Shown in pieces: positions 60,346 through 64,000 of a DNA stretch of 64,000 nt. The DNA is taken from contig NZ_SMAA01000002.1 of the NCBI RefSeq assembly GCF_004341685.1, positions 1-64,000 on the forward strand, given 5' to 3'. The notes beneath the pieces were generated by a model. It was not told the origin of the DNA. It searched no databases and saw only the letters and a list, made by a program, of their open reading frames with translations. The translations under genes were made by a program, and so were the position numbers. The first letter of the stretch is position 1. Every line of letters starts with the position of its first letter. Source of the stretch: Pectinatus cerevisiiphilus (GTDB lineage Bacteria; Bacillota; Negativicutes; Selenomonadales; Selenomonadaceae).

Positions 60346-61653
60346 TCAGGCTCTGCCAAGCTTTTCCAGAACTTCACGCGGCAGCATAACCTTGGCGAAC
60401 TTGGTATGCCCACCACTTACAGCGGAACGGGCAGCAGCGCGGGATACACCGGCGGTCGCTGAATAAGGGATGACAACGGAGGCTGTGTTGAGCTGACCAT
60501 AGGCACCACTTATACCAAGTCCTTGAGAATCACTGCTGTGGTCATTGGCATTGGCTCTTAAGGTCAAGGCAGAAGAACTTATTGCAACCGAGGTATCAAT
60601 GGTATAGACCTGCTTACCGGCGACAAACCAAAGTACCGTGCCGTCATAAGCAAGTAACCAGGTAGCACCAGAATCAACGGTTGCTGTGTAGCTGCTGTTG
60701 CCGTCGAAGGTACCGTTCAGAAGATTGGCTTGTGAAACTTTGACAAGCATATAGGTATATTGGGAAAAGTCATCGTTATAATTGGCTGTTAATACGTAAG
60801 CATAACTGCCGACTAAAGCAACATCAATATAATCACCAGCATCGACAGGTGTTGTTTTGGGACCGATAGTTTGTATAACAGTGCTGGGGGGAGTAAGATC
60901 AACAATCTGTAATTTTGAGGTATAGGGACTGCCGTTATTGCCACCGGCATTCTGTGGTCCACCATAGCTAGTTATATAAGCATGAGGAGTATTACCAGTA
61001 ATATTAATATTTAATGAGTTGGCGTTGGCATTTAAATTACATGTGCTAATGGTTTTTCCAGAAAAATCGAGAATGACTAACTGCGAATCACCGTAATTAC
61101 CATAACTACCATCATCATTAGAAAACAAGGCGACAATATAATCTGTATTGCCTATAGTTATTTTATCCATATCAACACCATGGCCTGTTTTCCCTGTGAG
61201 TGGTGTATAAGTGTAAAAGGTATTGGTGTAAGTATAATTAGTCGTGTTTATTTTGACAATGGTGTTTTGGTCATAACCCATAATATACATGTCATTGCCA
61301 TTGGTGACGATGCTGTAGGGATTGTTCGTATGCCAATCTGTACTGGTTGAAATATTTTCAGGATTTCCCCAAGTACTAACGTTTCTGCGTGGAGTGAAAA
61401 CTCCATATGTGGACGCAGCTTGATAATTATAATCCGCAACCAATGCTCTAGGTGGTTTTTGAGAGTCTGAAGTGTTAAAAAAGCCTAATATACGTGGATC
61501 ATGTCCATTGAAAGTATTGCCACTGTTAATTTGTGTGACTACACCGGCATTTACTGTACCAGTGCTGTCAACTTGACTGATTGCACCACCGGCTGTGCCG
61601 GGATGCGTATAATCGTTAATAACGCCTACACCCAATAATGATGGTTCTGCCAT
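60346..61653 (-). CDS. Propeller-like Asn/Thr/Gly-rich protein without signal peptide
   Basis: Protein of 435 residues that I cannot place in a named family. Repeated segments such as NDMYIMGYDQNTIVKINTT, DYIVALFSNDDGSYGNYG, SQLVILDFSGKTI, SKLQIVDLTP and YAYVLTANYNDDF recall beta-propeller blades with Asp/Asn-rich turns. The composition is that of an extracellular protein, and the C-terminus (AARSAVSGGHTKFAKVMLPREVLEKLGRA) is helical and basic. Yet the start is firmly fixed by AGGAGGT 9 bases before the ATG, and MAEPSLLGVGVINDYTH is not a signal peptide. It follows the TonB-dependent receptor gene by about 100 bases on the same strand, so a role as a surface or secreted partner is plausible. 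Confidence 0.7.
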   Translation of the reverse strand: MAEPSLLGVGVINDYTHPGTAGGAISQVDSTGTVNAGVVTQINSGNTFNGHDPRILGFFNTSDSQKPPRALVADYNYQAASTYGVFTPRRNVSTWGNPENISTSTDWHTNNPYSIVTNGNDMYIMGYDQNTIVKINTTNYTYTNTFYTYTPLTGKTGHGVDMDKITIGNTDYIVALFSNDDGSYGNYGDSQLVILDFSGKTISTCNLNANANSLNINITGNTPHAYITSYGGPQNAGGNNGSPYTSKLQIVDLTPPSTVIQTIGPKTTPVDAGDYIDVALVGSYAYVLTANYNDDFSQYTYMLVKVSQANLLNGTFDGNSSYTATVDSGATWLLAYDGTVLWFVAGKQVYTIDTSVAISSSALTLRANANDHSSDSQGLGISGAYGQLNTASVVIPYSATAGVSRAAARSAVSGGHTKFAKVMLPREVLEKLGRA

Positions 61654-61751
61654 AATAAAGACCTCCTAAAATTAATATTATCACTATTTGTCATATCCTT
61701 TAGTACGCAACATTACTGCAATGGACTCACCTCCTTCAAATTGTGGGAATA

Positions 61752-64000
61752 TTAAAATTTATATTCTAGCGTCATGTAATACATACGGCCGGGAAGTGGA
61801 TAATTAGGAGTATATGTCCTAGCTTCAGTAGGGGAATAATCAAATAATCTGTAATAAAAAGTATTAGTTACTGAAGGTCCCCTATTAAATAAGTCATTTA
61901 CACCGGCGGATAGCGCCCAGTTATTGTTAAACTTATATTTAGCGCCTACATTTACAGTAGTCAAGCTGCTCATCCACCAATTTTGGTCTTTCATTGGAGT
62001 AGAACCGGTGGTCTGTCCTGTAAATTGTTTGTCCATATAATTCCATTCTATAAAAGTATTTAGTTTATTCTTAGGCCAGAGGTAATCAAGCCGGGCATTT
62101 ATTACCCATTCCGGTGTATAGGAAATAGAAGTTTTATAGGATGCGCTGCTTCCTACACTACGCAGGGCATCAGCACCGGAGTATTCAGGTTTTTGCCAAG
62201 TGGCGGCAAGATTGAGCGTGGTGCGGTGCCATTTCATATTATGGGTGAGTTCGATGCCGTGGATTTTTGCTTCATCCATCGGGAAATAGGTACTATGGGA
62301 ATTCGGAACCACCGGTGTCCAGAGAGCAAACTGATTTTTTGCCCGGCGTTGGAACCATGTTAATACGGTGTCGGTATCAGCACCGGCTAATTTACCCTGC
62401 CAATTTAGGCTGAAATCAAACTGGGTACCGTGTTCCCAGGTATTGCCGCCTCGTGTATCGAAAAATTCACCAGCACCAGCATTCGGTGCAATCGTTGCGC
62501 CATCACCAAATAATTCGTAGAAATTTGGGTGGCGGTTATAGGTTCCCCAGGTCGTTTTGAAGCTCCAATGGTCGTTGAGCTGCTTTTGCAGGGCGGCACC
62601 ACCTGAATACTTCCAGGAACGGTCATTATTGCTCATTGTCTGCATATCGACTTTGTCCAGGCGTATGATAGGTGTGAACTTAAAATCACCGGCATCGTTG
62701 AGGGTAATGGTGTCCTGGATGTTGAAATGGTATTCATTTATTTTATACTGGTGTATGTATTGTAGACCGAGGTTTTCTAACATACTCCAATAGGTTTTTC
62801 TGCCGCTGACATCGGCATCCATCGTTTCACGGCTCATATCACCGTGTATTTCCAATAGATGGTTGGCACCCATTTTATAACTGCTGTCCATGGCCAGATT
62901 CCATTTTTTGGAGTGGTAATGAGCCCAGAGACCACCGGGAGAGGTAATATCCTGCATGCCACCGTTGGCTTCCGGATTTTTTATACCTGCATCCTGTAAC
63001 GCCTGGTAACGTTTATAATAACCTGTATTGAGATAATCTTTTTTGTTATCGAGGTAGCTCAACTGCCAGCCAAAGTCAAGCTTGCCGAAAGTATCGCGTC
63101 GGCCAACGAGAAATTCTTTTTGGTGTGTATCTTGTGTGCTGTCCCAAAATCCTTTTTCATAATTTTCTGGCCGCCAGTAAAGTAATGTTGCAGGCAAAAG
63201 CGGATCAGGAGGAAGATTTTTGTCAAAGAGCTCACCAACATTGGCAGGAAGGTTTTCGTGTAAATCTTTCCAGGATATTTTTGCCATCCAGTGATCGTCC
63301 TGCCACTTGAGCATGCCGTTATTATTTTGGTAACCATTGCTTTGGCGTTTTATATTCTGTGGGTCACCGCCTGCCATATTTGGATACAAATAATGAGGTG
63401 TAAAATCGTAGTCACCCCGCCAAATATCACGCTGGTAGGTAGCCAGCAGGCTGCCATCGCCAAGTGGTGTCGTCAGTTGGTAGGTACCGTTATAGCCACC
63501 ATAGGATTTAAAGCCCTGGGTTATGGAGCCGCCTAGTTTATTCGGTTTTTTGGTGACGATATTGATGACGCCGCCGATCGGTGCACCGGCAAAACGGGCT
63601 GGCACATAGCCGCGGTATACTTCGATACGTTCGACATTATCGACCGGCAATGCGGATAAATTGACGGCGCTTTCACCGTTGAGGTTCATCGGCACACCAT
63701 CGACATAAACGTTGACTTGTGCACCGGTAGCACCACGCACGCGGGCTACCGTATAATGTCCTGTGCCGGATACTTTCTGGACATAAAGGCCGGGGACGCT
63801 CTGTAACATAGCCGGCAGATCTTTTTGTTCACCTTTGTATTGGTCTGTATAAACAACGGATACCTGTCCCGGACTTAGCTGGTTTTCCCATTCGGGGCGT
63901 TTGGCTTCTACTGTGACACTGCCAAGATCAAAGGAAGGCATTCCTGTAGTATTATTATCAGTAGAAGAAACAGCGGGTGCTGTTTGAACCTGTTGTGGTT
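61752..64000 (-). CDS. TonB-dependent outer-membrane receptor (partial at 5' end)
   Basis: Outer-membrane beta-barrel receptor for an iron complex, vitamin or similar ligand, at least 748 residues here. The frame remains open to the window edge, so signal peptide and true start lie outside. The plug domain is recognised from VTVEAKRPEW (TonB-box region), DLPAMLQSVPGLYVQ, RGATGAQVNVYVDGVPMN, VERIEVYRGYVPARFAGAPIGGVINIVTKKP. The barrel follows and ends in the aromatic-terminated strand MYYMTLEYKF, with NPTEA-type DYSPTEARTYTPNYPLPGR just before it. This gene is direct evidence of an outer membrane. TonB, ExbB and ExbD are encoded at 45690-47402. Ligand specificity cannot be told. Confidence 0.93.
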   Translation of the reverse strand, partial: PQQVQTAPAVSSTDNNTTGMPSFDLGSVTVEAKRPEWENQLSPGQVSVVYTDQYKGEQKDLPAMLQSVPGLYVQKVSGTGHYTVARVRGATGAQVNVYVDGVPMNLNGESAVNLSALPVDNVERIEVYRGYVPARFAGAPIGGVINIVTKKPNKLGGSITQGFKSYGGYNGTYQLTTPLGDGSLLATYQRDIWRGDYDFTPHYLYPNMAGGDPQNIKRQSNGYQNNNGMLKWQDDHWMAKISWKDLHENLPANVGELFDKNLPPDPLLPATLLYWRPENYEKGFWDSTQDTHQKEFLVGRRDTFGKLDFGWQLSYLDNKKDYLNTGYYKRYQALQDAGIKNPEANGGMQDITSPGGLWAHYHSKKWNLAMDSSYKMGANHLLEIHGDMSRETMDADVSGRKTYWSMLENLGLQYIHQYKINEYHFNIQDTITLNDAGDFKFTPIIRLDKVDMQTMSNNDRSWKYSGGAALQKQLNDHWSFKTTWGTYNRHPNFYELFGDGATIAPNAGAGEFFDTRGGNTWEHGTQFDFSLNWQGKLAGADTDTVLTWFQRRAKNQFALWTPVVPNSHSTYFPMDEAKIHGIELTHNMKWHRTTLNLAATWQKPEYSGADALRSVGSSASYKTSISYTPEWVINARLDYLWPKNKLNTFIEWNYMDKQFTGQTTGSTPMKDQNWWMSSLTTVNVGAKYKFNNNWALSAGVNDLFNRGPSVTNTFYYRLFDYSPTEARTYTPNYPLPGRMYYMTLEYKF

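Overview
The window reads as an AT-rich, low-GC Firmicutes chromosome that nevertheless encodes outer-membrane machinery: a TonB-dependent receptor, ExbB/ExbD/TonB and periplasmic iron-binding proteins. With strong AGGAGG ribosome binding sites and a carbohydrate-fermenting gene set, this points to a diderm Firmicute of the Negativicutes (Selenomonas/Pectinatus/Megamonas-like). The placement is inference from gene content, not from a marker-gene comparison.

Layout. 1-470: 3' end of an IS256-family insertion sequence. 0.6-6.4 kb: L-arabinose genes (Bacteroides-type ribulokinase, arabinose isomerase, sugar porter, ribulose-phosphate epimerase) without araD. 6.4-15.9 kb: a pentitol-type PTS locus, with a PRD activator, galactitol-family EIIA/EIIB/EIIC, two zinc polyol dehydrogenases (one frameshifted), RpiB, an RPE paralogue and an AraM-like dehydrogenase. 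16-20.1 kb: HAD phosphatase, ThiD, UbiB-like kinase, AroH chorismate mutase. 20.1-27.2 kb: hexuronate catabolism (uxuA, uxuB, uxaC, GPH symporter, GntR regulator). 27.2-42.3 kb: mostly housekeeping genes (YgjP peptidase, PanE-like, TauE, Fur family, tRNA-Ser, orphan amino-acid-binding lipoprotein, enolase, APC permease, YigZ, flavin reductase, SerC, QueF, HD-GYP, CobO, secreted lipase). 42.4-44.3 kb: heavy-metal P-type ATPase.

44.5-54.2 kb holds the most coherent system: a Fur-box-preceded operon encoding an ApbE-like protein, ExbB, ExbD, TonB, an FTR1 iron permease, a P19/Tp34 periplasmic iron protein, a DUF2318 membrane protein, two MacB/FtsX-type permeases, their ATPase and an FMN-binding lipoprotein. 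It resembles the Campylobacter p19 and E. coli fetMP-fetABCDEF clusters, but with a flavinylation pair and its own TonB motor.

54.2-57.4 kb: a GlpP-family antiterminator gene and an aldolase plus YggP/SorE-like dehydrogenase operon. Each has a strong promoter, a leader intrinsic terminator and a shared sequence block just before the terminator. I read this as a candidate self-contained antitermination circuit. 57.5-64 kb: an unrecognised small gene, an iron-type alcohol dehydrogenase, a secreted protein, a signal-less propeller-like protein and a TonB-dependent receptor running off the right edge.

How it fits together: the cell takes up pentoses, pentitols and hexuronates, feeds them into the pentose-phosphate and KDG routes, and scavenges iron across two membranes. 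Sugar loci appear to be controlled by PRD, GntR and antitermination mechanisms, and the iron operon probably by a Fur-type repressor.
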